Below the pieces are notes generated by a model. It was not told the origin of the DNA. It saw nothing but the letters and a program-made list of their open reading frames with translations, and ran no database searches. Source: Methylophilaceae bacterium UBA6140 (GTDB taxonomy: Bacteria; Pseudomonadota; Gammaproteobacteria; Burkholderiales; Methylophilaceae). Taken from it: a stretch of DNA of 11,847 nt. The translations under genes and the position numbers were made by a program. Location of the stretch: contig DIVE01000013.1 of the NCBI GenBank assembly GCA_002423265.1, forward strand, positions 1-11,847. The letters run 5' to 3'. Of this stretch, positions 1-7,342 are shown one piece after another. How positions within the stretch are numbered: the stretch's first letter is position 1; every line of letters starts with the position of its first letter.

Positions 1-1149
1 GGATTCTGGGGCGATTTCATGCCGCAGTTCAACGACCTGACCTGGGTGTCTGCACCGACCGATGTTCCCGATGCCGTACCCGACCCCTGCTTGCCGCATG
101 CGTCGTGGACGGCCCAGCATACCAGCAATCTGGTTGGTATTCCGCTACAGATGTATGGCGATACGGTACCGGCAGGTGCCGGTTGTGTGACCAACCTCGC
201 CAGCAACAAAAAGCCCGGCACTGATGTGCTGGTGGTGCGTCATGCGGATACCTGCATACCGGGCGACGCCAATTGTGAAGAGGAGATGGCGGGCAAACTC
301 TATTTCCAGCCGTCGCAGTGCGAAAGCAACCCGCAGGAGCCGAATACGCTTAACACGATAAAACTGAGCGATGCTGCATCCGGCATCAACGATTTCTACA
401 ACGGATTTCAGATCAATATCGTCTGGGGCATCGGTATCGGTCAAACGCGCACCATTACCGATTACGATGGTGCCAGCCGCGTTGCTACGGTTGACCCTGC
501 ATGGGAAACCGGCAAGGCACCGAAGATTTCTTCGGTCTACACCTTCAGTTACGCGCTGAATACCGATCGCCATATCTTTCTCCAGCGGGATTGCATTACC
601 CCGGCAGACAAGCGCAAATTCGTTTCCAATATCTACTATGTTCGCAACTATGCCAATGCTGTCGGCGACGGCATTCCGACCCTGATGCTTTCGCAGTTCG
701 ATCTTGCCGGTGGCGTGCTGGCGCACCAGACAGCCGTGCCCTTGATCGAAGGCATCGAGAGCTTGGTGGTCGAGCTTGGCATCGACAGCATCAGCGATGC
801 CGGCATCGATATCATCAACGATCCAGCGCCCAATCGTTATATCGACGCGGTCAACTGGAACGACAGCTACAACCTGATCTCGCCGGTCAATCGCGGCGAT
901 GGCTCACCGGATTACTATGTGCGCTGTACCGCCGCCGCCCCTTGCAGCGCAGAAGAACTGGCCAATGTTGTCGCCGCCAGGATTCATGTGCTTGCCCGCT
1001 CCGACAGCCCGACGCTGGGCTATACCGACAGCAAGACCTACAACCTCGGTGATACGGTGCTGGGGCCGTTCAACGATGGCTACAAACGGCATGTGTTTTC
1101 AACCAGCGTGCGCCTCAATAATGTCTCCGGCCGCAGAGAAACGCCATGA
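1..1149 (+). CDS. pilW: Type IV pilus minor pilin PilW, 3' part (5' end outside window)
   Basis: The reading frame is open from base 1 (GFWGDF precedes the first Met at base 19), so this is the C-terminal ~382 residues of a longer protein. The prepilin leader and N-terminal helix lie upstream of the window. The C-terminal half has PilW-like features: a cysteine-containing segment CITPADKRKFVSNIYYVRNY, the phrase PLIEGIESLVVELGID, a segment on reported conditions (VLARSDSPTLGY), and the terminal YKRHVFSTSVRLNNVSGRR typical of PilW. PilW is a minor pseudopilin that, with PilV, PilX and FimT/FimU, primes assembly of the type IV pilus and helps carry PilY1 to the tip. The stop codon overlaps the pilX start (ATGA at 1146-1149), so translation is probably coupled. 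Family assignment is confident; function is inferred from the family and from pilX and pilY1 downstream. Confidence 0.87.
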   Translation, partial: GFWGDFMPQFNDLTWVSAPTDVPDAVPDPCLPHASWTAQHTSNLVGIPLQMYGDTVPAGAGCVTNLASNKKPGTDVLVVRHADTCIPGDANCEEEMAGKLYFQPSQCESNPQEPNTLNTIKLSDAASGINDFYNGFQINIVWGIGIGQTRTITDYDGASRVATVDPAWETGKAPKISSVYTFSYALNTDRHIFLQRDCITPADKRKFVSNIYYVRNYANAVGDGIPTLMLSQFDLAGGVLAHQTAVPLIEGIESLVVELGIDSISDAGIDIINDPAPNRYIDAVNWNDSYNLISPVNRGDGSPDYYVRCTAAAPCSAEELANVVAARIHVLARSDSPTLGYTDSKTYNLGDTVLGPFNDGYKRHVFSTSVRLNNVSGRRETP

Positions 1150-1634
1150 TGCCCGCCTGCCGTAACGCCGAACGCGGCGCCACATTGGTCATGAGCCTGA
1201 TTCTGCTGGTGCTGATCACTCTGATTGTGACCACGGCTTTCACGCTCAGCACGACCAACCTCAAGGCGGTTGCCAACATGCAGGCGCGCGATGAGGCGAT
1301 TGCCGCCGCCAACAAGGCGATCGAACAGGTGTTCAGTTCCACTTTCACCGCCGCACCGACGGCCGAAGCCATCAATGTGGATATCGATAACGACAGCACG
1401 ACGGATTATGTCGTCAATATCGCTACGCCGACCTGTATACGCGCAACGCTGGACACGCCACCAACCGTCAGTAGCGTATCTCTTGGAACGGCCTTGTCCT
1501 CCGTTTCAACCTGGAACACGGTGTGGGATGTCGAAGCCGAAGTCGAAGACAACCGTAGCGGAGCCAGAACCATCGTCAATGCAGGCATACGCGTCACCAT
1601 GAGCCAGGTGCAAAAAGACGCGGTATGCCCATGA
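1146..1634 (+). CDS. pilX: Type IV pilus minor pilin PilX
   Basis: A 162-residue protein with a short basic leader, then ERG-ATLVMSLILLVLITLIVTT, the PilX-type N-terminal hydrophobic helix (about residues 11-35). Prepilin peptidase would cut after Gly11. Mature position 5 is Met rather than the Glu of major pilins, which is usual for PilX/GspK-like tip pilins. The following helix is rich in Ala and Glu/Asp (RDEAIAAANKAIEQ), as in the PilX_N family, and the C-terminal globular part has two cysteines. The start overlaps the pilW stop by 4 bp; a second ATG directly follows (1149), so either could be used. PilX works with PilW, PilV and PilY1 in pilus tip assembly. At 162 residues it is slightly shorter than the common 180-200. 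Confidence 0.85.
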   Translation: MMPACRNAERGATLVMSLILLVLITLIVTTAFTLSTTNLKAVANMQARDEAIAAANKAIEQVFSSTFTAAPTAEAINVDIDNDSTTDYVVNIATPTCIRATLDTPPTVSSVSLGTALSSVSTWNTVWDVEAEVEDNRSGARTIVNAGIRVTMSQVQKDAVCP

Positions 1635-1674
1635 CCCGAATAATGAATGGCCCGAAAGATGATTGGATAACGCC

Positions 1675-4600
1675 ATGCTGAAAAACGCCATCAAGACCCT
1701 GATATTTGCGGCAGCGCTGATTACGCAACCCTATGCCCATGCAGAAGACATCGATCTATTTGTAGGGGCTACACCGGGTGAAGTGACGAAGCCGAATGTG
1801 CTGATCCTGCTGGACAACACCGGTAACTGGAGTTCGCCGTTTGCGAATGAGATTCAAGCACTGGTAACTACTTTCAATGCGCTGCCCGAGAACAAGTTCC
1901 GTGTCGGCCTCATGATGTTCACCGAGACCAGTAGCGGCGACAGCAACCTCGATGGTGCCTATGTGCGTGCTGCCATCCGCACCATGACGCCGGAAAACAA
2001 GGCGTTGTATGCTGTGATGATTAACAGTTTTCATTCCGCTAACGACAGGTCAAATAGCGGCAAGCTGGGCAAGGCCATGGCCGAAGCCTATTACTATTTT
2101 GCCGGCAAGGCGCCTTACACCGGCAATAACAAGAACAAGACGGACTACACCGGCAATGCCTACAACCCAAGTCCGGTATCGCTGGGTGCCTCCCTTCAGG
2201 CATCACGCGATATCTGGGCCTTAACCGGTAACGCCCTGCCGTCCAAAAGCGGCTCGCCCTACAACAATCCGGTCAGCGCGGGAGATGCCTGCGCCAAGAA
2301 TTTCATCATTTATATCAGTAATGGTGCAGCTCAGGACAGTAATGCCGACTCAGTCGAGGCTGCGACCTTGCTTGCCAAGGCAGGCGGTAATACCAGTACC
2401 ATTCCGATTTCACCAAGCGGTTCCATGGGTAATATGGGCGATGAATGGGCGCGGTTCATGAAGTCCAGTAACGAAGAAATCACTACTTATACAATTGATG
2501 TGAACAAGGTGGCGACCGGCCAGGGGCCGGGGTGGACAGCACTGCTACAGAGCATGGCGAATGTCAGTGAGGGCAAGTATTTCGATGTGGAGAGTCAGGG
2601 TGATCAAATCATCAAGGTGCTCAACACCATATTTTCAGAAATCCAGTCAGTGAACAGCGTGTTCGCCTCAGTCAGTCTGCCGATCAGTGTTAACACGCAG
2701 GGTACCTATCTGAATCAGGTCTATGTCGGTATGTTCCGTCCTGAGGAAAATGCCGGCCCTCGCTGGCCGGGTAATCTCAAGCAGTACAAACTTGGTTTCG
2801 AAGCGGGTGCGCTCAAACTTCTGGATGCCGATGGCAAGGCGGCAATCAATGCCAATACCGGCTTTATTGCAGAGTGTGCACGCAGCTTCTGGACGCCGAT
2901 GATGATTGACGATTACTGGCCTTCACCATTGGGCGAGTGTTTGCTACCGAATGCCAAACGATCCAACTCGCCTGATGGCGACGTAGTCGAAAAAGGGGCG
3001 CAGGCGTATAAGTTGCGCAGCATCACAGTTGCGGACCGTAATTTGCAAACCTGTTCCACCACAGCATGTACCGGCCTGTCCGAGTTCAAGGCCGGTCTTT
3101 CCGATGCGCGTATAGATGCTGATGCGACGGAACGCGACAAACTGATTAACTGGTTGCGCGGATTGAATAACACTACACCTGCCGAGCTAGGGAAAAATCC
3201 GGCCGAGATGCGGCCTTCGGTTCATGGCGATGTCGTTCATTCGAGGCCAGTGGCGATCAACTACGGTACCGATGAAATGCCGCAGGTGGTGGTGTTCTAT
3301 GGGGGCAACGATGGCATATTGCGGGCCATCAACGGTAATCGTGAGGATGACATGGATATCAGCGGGAAAGCCCCCGGCATGGAGTTGTGGGGTTTTGTCG
3401 TGCCGGAGTTCTACAACAAGATCAAGCGTCTTCGTCAGGATGGGCCTGCCATCAAATTCCCTGGACAGATTGATCTCGATCCGTCGCAAATACCCAAGGA
3501 TTATGGTGTTGACGGTTCAATTACGGCGTATGCCGAGAACGGTAACGCCTGGATATTTGCGACCTTGCGCCGCGGCGGCCGGGCCTTCTATTCGTTCGAT
3601 TTCAGTAATCTGGATGAAGGCCAGGCTCCCTCACTCAAATGGCGTATCGGCTGCCCGAACGTGAGCAATGATATCGACTGCACGTCCGGCTACAGCGACA
3701 TGGGGCAGTCCTGGTCTGCCCTCAGGCCGATCAAGGCCAGCGGATACAACGACGGTTTAACGCCATTACTGATGGTCGGCGGCGGTTACGATACCTGCCA
3801 CGACAACCCGGATGATCAGAATACCGGCAGTTGCGGCAGCAAGGGCCGCAGAATCTACGTGATCGATGCCGATAACGGGAGTCTGGTAAAAGCGTTCAAT
3901 ACTGACAGCAGCGTGGTCGGTGACATTGCCATCGTACCGGATGCCGAAAGCGGGTTGATCAAATACGCTTATGTCGCAGACCTCGGCGGCAATGTTTACC
4001 GTATTTCCGGGGCAACTGCCAACAGCGAGATCGGAACAACACCGCCCGCCAACTGGACCATCACCAAAATCGCAACCTTCGGCGGCGCAGGAATCGACAA
4101 CCGCAAATTCATGTTTGCGCCCGATGTGCTGGACGAAGGCGGCGGTAATTATGTCCTGCTACTGGGTTCCGGTGACCGCGAAAAGCCGCTCACCAGCTAT
4201 ACCACGGCGACCATGGTCAATAATCGCTTCTATATGATCAAGGACAAACCGGGTGAAGCCAGCTGGCTGGCATCCGAGAACTTGAATTGCGGCGCCGATA
4301 TCATTTGTCATGCTTCGCTGGTTGCCATTACGACCGACGAGGCGCCGACAGACACCGAGCTGAAACAGAAAAAGGGCTGGTATCTGGCACTGAAATCTCA
4401 GGAGCAGGTGGTGACGACAGCCATCACCGTGTTCGGTACCGTGACTTTCAGCACGCATCAGCCGACGCCGCCGGAGGCCGGCAGTTGCGGCTCCAACCTC
4501 GGTACTGCACGTGTCTATAACATCAGTTACCGCAATGCTACGAGCCGCAATGGTACCCCCTATCGCGAACAGGTGATTGTCGGCGGCGGTTTGCCGCCAT

Positions 4601-4755
4601 CGCCGGTGGCGGGCATGGTAACGCTGGACGATGGCAGGACGATTCCCTTCATCATCGGCGCCAAACCGACCTCGGCACTGGAGGGGGCCGAGCCGCCACC
4701 GCCCAGCGATGTGTTCAGACCCAAGGGCCGGGTTTACTGGAATATCAAAAAGTAA
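1675..4755 (+). CDS. pilY1: Type IV pilus tip adhesin PilY1
   Basis: A 1026-residue secreted protein. A Sec signal peptide (MLKNAIKTLIFAAALI..AHA, cleaved at about residue 23) precedes a von Willebrand A-like region (about 40-330). This region starts at NVLILLDNTGNW (Asp47) and includes FIIYISNG (Asn216), so its MIDAS is degenerate compared with DxSxS and TDG. After the GPRWPGNLKQYKL segment (about 365) comes the PilY1-type beta-propeller, recognisable by VVVFYGGNDGILRAI (about 538-550), GQSWSALRP and YAYVADLGGNVYR (764-776). Several Cys pairs could form disulfides. PilY1 sits at the pilus tip and in homologs affects pilus extension, adhesion and surface sensing. ATG at 1675 is preferred; an in-frame TTG at 1663 adds four residues and neither has a strong ribosome binding site. 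The gene begins 40 bp after pilX and ends directly before the next pseudopilin gene. Confidence 0.9.
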   Translation: MLKNAIKTLIFAAALITQPYAHAEDIDLFVGATPGEVTKPNVLILLDNTGNWSSPFANEIQALVTTFNALPENKFRVGLMMFTETSSGDSNLDGAYVRAAIRTMTPENKALYAVMINSFHSANDRSNSGKLGKAMAEAYYYFAGKAPYTGNNKNKTDYTGNAYNPSPVSLGASLQASRDIWALTGNALPSKSGSPYNNPVSAGDACAKNFIIYISNGAAQDSNADSVEAATLLAKAGGNTSTIPISPSGSMGNMGDEWARFMKSSNEEITTYTIDVNKVATGQGPGWTALLQSMANVSEGKYFDVESQGDQIIKVLNTIFSEIQSVNSVFASVSLPISVNTQGTYLNQVYVGMFRPEENAGPRWPGNLKQYKLGFEAGALKLLDADGKAAINANTGFIAECARSFWTPMMIDDYWPSPLGECLLPNAKRSNSPDGDVVEKGAQAYKLRSITVADRNLQTCSTTACTGLSEFKAGLSDARIDADATERDKLINWLRGLNNTTPAELGKNPAEMRPSVHGDVVHSRPVAINYGTDEMPQVVVFYGGNDGILRAINGNREDDMDISGKAPGMELWGFVVPEFYNKIKRLRQDGPAIKFPGQIDLDPSQIPKDYGVDGSITAYAENGNAWIFATLRRGGRAFYSFDFSNLDEGQAPSLKWRIGCPNVSNDIDCTSGYSDMGQSWSALRPIKASGYNDGLTPLLMVGGGYDTCHDNPDDQNTGSCGSKGRRIYVIDADNGSLVKAFNTDSSVVGDIAIVPDAESGLIKYAYVADLGGNVYRISGATANSEIGTTPPANWTITKIATFGGAGIDNRKFMFAPDVLDEGGGNYVLLLGSGDREKPLTSYTTATMVNNRFYMIKDKPGEASWLASENLNCGADIICHASLVAITTDEAPTDTELKQKKGWYLALKSQEQVVTTAITVFGTVTFSTHQPTPPEAGSCGSNLGTARVYNISYRNATSRNGTPYREQVIVGGGLPPSPVAGMVTLDDGRTIPFIIGAKPTSALEGAEPPPPSDVFRPKGRVYWNIKK

Positions 4756-5283
4756 ATGAAGGCATTGCTGATGAGATGGTATGCATCCGGCTTTCATTCA
4801 AGCCGTGGTTTCAGCATGGTGGAGCTGATGATGGCGATTGCCATTCTGGCCATACTGGCAACGGTTGCGATTCCTTCTTTCAGCGAGTTTGCGCTGGCGA
4901 ACAAGCTGCGTGCCTATTCCAACAATCTGGTTGCCAGCGTCCATCTGACGCGCAGCGAGGCCATCAAGCGCAATCAGGTGGTCGAGATGTGCGTCTCAAC
5001 CAACGGCAGTACTTGCGGTGAGGGCGGCTGGGAACAGGGCTGGATCATTCTGGCGGGTGAGACGGTGCTGCACAGGCAGCAGGCGGTGGTCGATGGCTTC
5101 AGAATCAGCGCGTCGGGTGGATTGGAAACCTTGAGCTTTCAGCCTACCGGCCTGGCGGCCACAAAGGCACAGTTTACCGTTTGCCGCGCCACGCCGACCA
5201 CAGGCGCTCAGGAGAGCATCGTCAGCGTCAGCATCACCGGCAAGCCATCGGTGAGAAGAACCGAAACCGGCATCTGCCCCTGA
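4756..5283 (+). CDS. GspH/FimT family minor pseudopilin
   Basis: A 175-residue prepilin. After a leader ending ..SSRG comes FSMVELMMAIAILAILATVA, a classic class III prepilin cleavage site (Gly18/Phe19) with Glu at mature position 5 and an N-terminal transmembrane/assembly helix. The rest matches the GspH/FimT/FimU fold: AYSNNLVASVHLTRSEAIKR, an EMCVSTNG...C segment, GWEQGWIIL, LSFQPTGLAA and a final Cys-containing stretch. It is likely a minor pilin of the same tip complex as PilW, PilX and PilY1. The ATG at 4756 directly follows the pilY1 stop (TAA-ATG), suggesting coupling. An in-frame ATG at 4771 has a better ribosome binding site (GAAGG at 4758-4762, 8 nt away) and would leave a normal 13-residue leader, so it may be the real start. 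FimT, FimU and a more general GspH-like name cannot be separated from sequence alone. Confidence 0.83.
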   Translation: MKALLMRWYASGFHSSRGFSMVELMMAIAILAILATVAIPSFSEFALANKLRAYSNNLVASVHLTRSEAIKRNQVVEMCVSTNGSTCGEGGWEQGWIILAGETVLHRQQAVVDGFRISASGGLETLSFQPTGLAATKAQFTVCRATPTTGAQESIVSVSITGKPSVRRTETGICP

Positions 5284-5317
5284 TCTTCCGGCACTGAACC
5301 TTTAGCTGAAGGATGGC

Positions 5318-5833
5318 CTAGTCGTTGGACAACAGCCTGGCGGTGACCAGCCCGTTGATGATGCCGAAGACCAGCGCGGCCAATGCGAACACGGGTGTCA
5401 GATACGCTATCCCCGCGTGCGGTATCAGCCAGAGCCAGACGACCAGCAGTTGACCGCCGATATGGGCAAACGCGGCGAGTATGCTGAGGCTGACCGGGCC
5501 GAACCAGCGGCGCGGCAGCCGTATGGCGAAAAACAGCACCAGCAGGCTGGTGATGGCACCGCTCAGGCTCAGTACAAATGTCGGCGACAGCATGTGCCCC
5601 AGCAACAGGCTGCCGGCAAACACCCGCAACAAACTGACCCAGGCCGCCGTGCCGATGCCGAATTTATACAGCACATAGAGCGTGACGATATTGGCGATAC
5701 CCGGCTTCACTCCCGGCAAGGGCGAAGGCAGCACGGCCTCGATCAGATGCAGGCCGATGGCGATGGCCGCCAGTTTTGCAATGCGGTGATCGTCCGCATT
5801 GGCCAGTAATATATGGCTGTTTTTTTCGCTCAT
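5318..5833 (-). CDS. Gx transporter family protein (annotated in homologs as heptaprenyl diphosphate synthase component I)
   Basis: A 171-residue, highly hydrophobic protein with about five to six membrane segments. It has the family hallmarks HLIEAVLPSPLPGVKPGIANI (residues about 29-49) followed by VTLYVLYKFG, LLRVFAGSLLLG and LSLSGAITSLLVL. The family is often named after heptaprenyl diphosphate synthase component I, but there is no DDxxD prenyltransferase motif. The fold resembles small ECF-type substrate-binding membrane proteins, so a transport role is more credible. It is the last gene of the gsh-apbE run, 21 bp after the NusG domain II gene and with no good ribosome binding site of its own. 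Its place next to apbE suggests flavin or redox-cofactor handling; this is inference. It converges with the pilus operon, leaving a 34-bp gap without a convincing terminator. Confidence 0.8.
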   Translation of the reverse strand: MSEKNSHILLANADDHRIAKLAAIAIGLHLIEAVLPSPLPGVKPGIANIVTLYVLYKFGIGTAAWVSLLRVFAGSLLLGHMLSPTFVLSLSGAITSLLVLFFAIRLPRRWFGPVSLSILAAFAHIGGQLLVVWLWLIPHAGIAYLTPVFALAALVFGIINGLVTARLLSND

Positions 5834-5854
5834 TGGGGTTGGCTTTCGTGTCGC

Positions 5855-6259
5855 CTAGTAATTGAGCGAGTCATGGATTTTCCTGCTGCCCAGCAGCTCG
5901 ACGCTGACCTGATTGGGCAGGCACATGGCGACCTGTCCGGCCTGATCGAGCCAGCCCTGTTTGACGCAATACTGCCGCGCTCCCGGGTCGCTGGCGACGC
6001 GCGCCCTGCCGTGATCGATGACGACGGTGGTGATGCCGAGCGGCCCGGGCACTTCCACCACGCGCTGCTGGTTGATGCTGAGGGTGGAATGAATCTGGTT
6101 GCCTGCGCGTATCTGCACCTTGCTGGCGGTTTCACCCAGCCACAGGCTGTCGAACAGCACCATCACCACGGCGATGGTGGTCAGCACGGTGAGCCAGTCG
6201 CCGGGCCGGATGGCGCCGATCAAATCACGGTAAGGTCTGGAGGATATTGGGTTTGACAT
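5855..6259 (-). CDS. Membrane-anchored NusG domain II-containing protein
   Basis: A 134-residue protein. The N-terminal IRPGDWLTVL leads into a single membrane segment (about residues 17-38). The remainder is a NusG domain II-like beta domain: VVEVPGPLGITTVVIDHGRA (about 71-90), VASDPGARQYCVKQGWL, MCLPNQVSVELLG and a terminal DSLNY. The N-terminal NGN domain of true NusG is absent, so this is not a transcription factor. The two cysteines in the QYC...MCLPNQ region are typical of this small family, whose members sit beside apbE and Gx-transporter genes; their biochemical role is unknown. The start at 6259 was chosen because the conserved family N-terminus begins just after it and a GGAA box lies a few bases upstream. 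It overlaps the 3' end of apbE by 35 bp. A longer in-frame start at 6301 is less likely. Confidence 0.82.
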   Translation of the reverse strand: MSNPISSRPYRDLIGAIRPGDWLTVLTTIAVVMVLFDSLWLGETASKVQIRAGNQIHSTLSINQQRVVEVPGPLGITTVVIDHGRARVASDPGARQYCVKQGWLDQAGQVAMCLPNQVSVELLGSRKIHDSLNY

Positions 6260-7298
6260 CGGTTTTCCATTGCAGGCGTTTCTGCATGGCTGCGCTGACA
6301 CTGATATTGCCTGCCTGATCGATCGTCATGTAATGCGTCAGGCCCAATTGTTGTGCCATCTTTTTGCGATTTTCCGGCTCGGTAATGAATATCGGTTTGG
6401 AGTCGGCATCGGAGCGTGTGCCGGTGAGATTGCCCGGCGGCACAAGAACGGTGACCGATTGCAAATGCCGGGCCGGGTAGCCGCTACGCGGATCGAGCAC
6501 GTGGCAATAGCGAACGCCGTCCAGTTCGAAATAGCGCTGATAATCGCCCGAGGTGCCGATCGCCCAGCCGTCTTCCAGATCAAGCGAGGCGATGGCGCCG
6601 GATTTGCGCGGATGCTGGATGCCGATATGCCAGGGCCGTTCGCCATGCCGGCCCAGGGCCATGACGTTGCCGCCGATGTTGATCAGGGCATTTTTGGCCT
6701 GTTCGGATTTAAGATAAGCCGCAGCGCGGTCGAGCGCGTAACCCTTGGCATAGCCGCCGAGATCGAGCCGCACGGCGGTGTTGCGGCTGCTGAGTAGAAT
6801 CCGGCCGTCGTTTTTGCGATTGATGCGGATATCTTCCATGCGCGGGTTGGCGGCGACCAGCCTATCGATTGCCTTGCGATCGATGTCGACGGCGCTGAAA
6901 CTGTCGCGCTGGAAGCCCCATTGCTGTATGAGCCCGCCAATGGCCGGATTGAACAGCCCGCCGGAAGCTGCCGAGAAGACGCCGGCCTGTTCGATGATGT
7001 CGGCCATCTCCGTGTCTATGCTGATGCTTTCGCCGGCTGCAATTGCGCGGTTGATGCGGCTCAGCTCGCTCGATTCATCCCATGCGTGCAGTTTCTGGTG
7101 CAGGCGCTGAAAATCCTGCTGAATCCTGCTGGCAAGTTCTGCGGCACGGCTTTCTTCTTCGCCGTAAATCGTGATATCGACCAGCGTGCCGAATACGTAG
7201 CTTTGCGATTGATAGACCGGTTCGCGCCCGCAGGCGGAAAGGGCAAAGACCATTAGCCACAGAGCGCACAGAGACCAAAAGTTAATCCGGCGTGACAT
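6225..7298 (-). CDS. apbE: FAD:protein FMN transferase ApbE (lipoprotein)
   Basis: A 357-residue protein. A lipoprotein signal peptide ends in FALSAC (lipid-modified Cys23). The mature part follows the ApbE fold: YVFGTLVDITIYG near residue 40, LFNPAIGGLIQQWGF, DLGGYAKGYALDRAA (Asp179) with ALINIGGNVMALG, then WAIGTSGDYQRYF, CHVLDPRSGYPA and TGTRSDADSKPIFIT (Asp297). ApbE uses FAD and Mg2+ to attach FMN to Thr/Ser of target proteins outside the cytoplasm, for example Rnf/Nqr-type or other FMN-binding-domain proteins. The usual ADALST-like metal/substrate segment reads SDADSK here, a variant subgroup. The start at 7298 is chosen because it directly precedes the signal peptide; an upstream frame extension to 7406 only reads antisense through the end of gshB. 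The ribosome binding site is weak, and the start lies in the loop of a 23-bp inverted repeat, 7 nt after the gshB stop. Confidence 0.92.
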   Translation of the reverse strand: MSRRINFWSLCALWLMVFALSACGREPVYQSQSYVFGTLVDITIYGEEESRAAELASRIQQDFQRLHQKLHAWDESSELSRINRAIAAGESISIDTEMADIIEQAGVFSAASGGLFNPAIGGLIQQWGFQRDSFSAVDIDRKAIDRLVAANPRMEDIRINRKNDGRILLSSRNTAVRLDLGGYAKGYALDRAAAYLKSEQAKNALINIGGNVMALGRHGERPWHIGIQHPRKSGAIASLDLEDGWAIGTSGDYQRYFELDGVRYCHVLDPRSGYPARHLQSVTVLVPPGNLTGTRSDADSKPIFITEPENRKKMAQQLGLTHYMTIDQAGNISVSAAMQKRLQWKTDVKPNILQTLP

Positions 7299-7342
7299 GA
7301 TGAACTCAGGTTTTCTCTGTGGTCTCTGTGCGCTCTGTGGCT
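7255..7342. repeat. 23-bp perfect inverted repeat of CTCTGTGNN units at the gshB/apbE junction
   Basis: The left arm (7255-7277, AGCCACAGAGCGCACAGAGA + CCA) is the exact reverse complement of the right arm (7320-7342), with a 42-nt spacer (7278-7319). The right side is itself a short tandem: CTCTGTGGT, CTCTGTGCG, CTCTGTGGC (from about 7314). In the mRNA (minus strand) the arms can form a 23-bp stem whose loop holds the gshB stop and the apbE start codon. One arm encodes the end of GshB, the other encodes residues 8-15 of ApbE in its signal peptide. It may be a dispersed genomic repeat; that cannot be judged from one copy. Confidence 0.85.

Noticed and set aside
1663..1674. TTG at 1663 as the pilY1 start
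   Set aside because: ATG at 1675 gives a complete signal peptide and neither start has a strong ribosome binding site, so the common codon is preferred; the TTG is not excluded.
4159..4797. A 212-codon minus-strand open frame antisense to the end of pilY1
   Set aside because: Arg/His-rich shadow of conserved PilY1 propeller coding sequence with no family features.
5299..5312. CCTTTAGCTGAAGG as a bidirectional terminator between the convergent operons
   Set aside because: The stem is only about 5 bp with a wobble pair and there is no T-tract in either direction; too weak to call.
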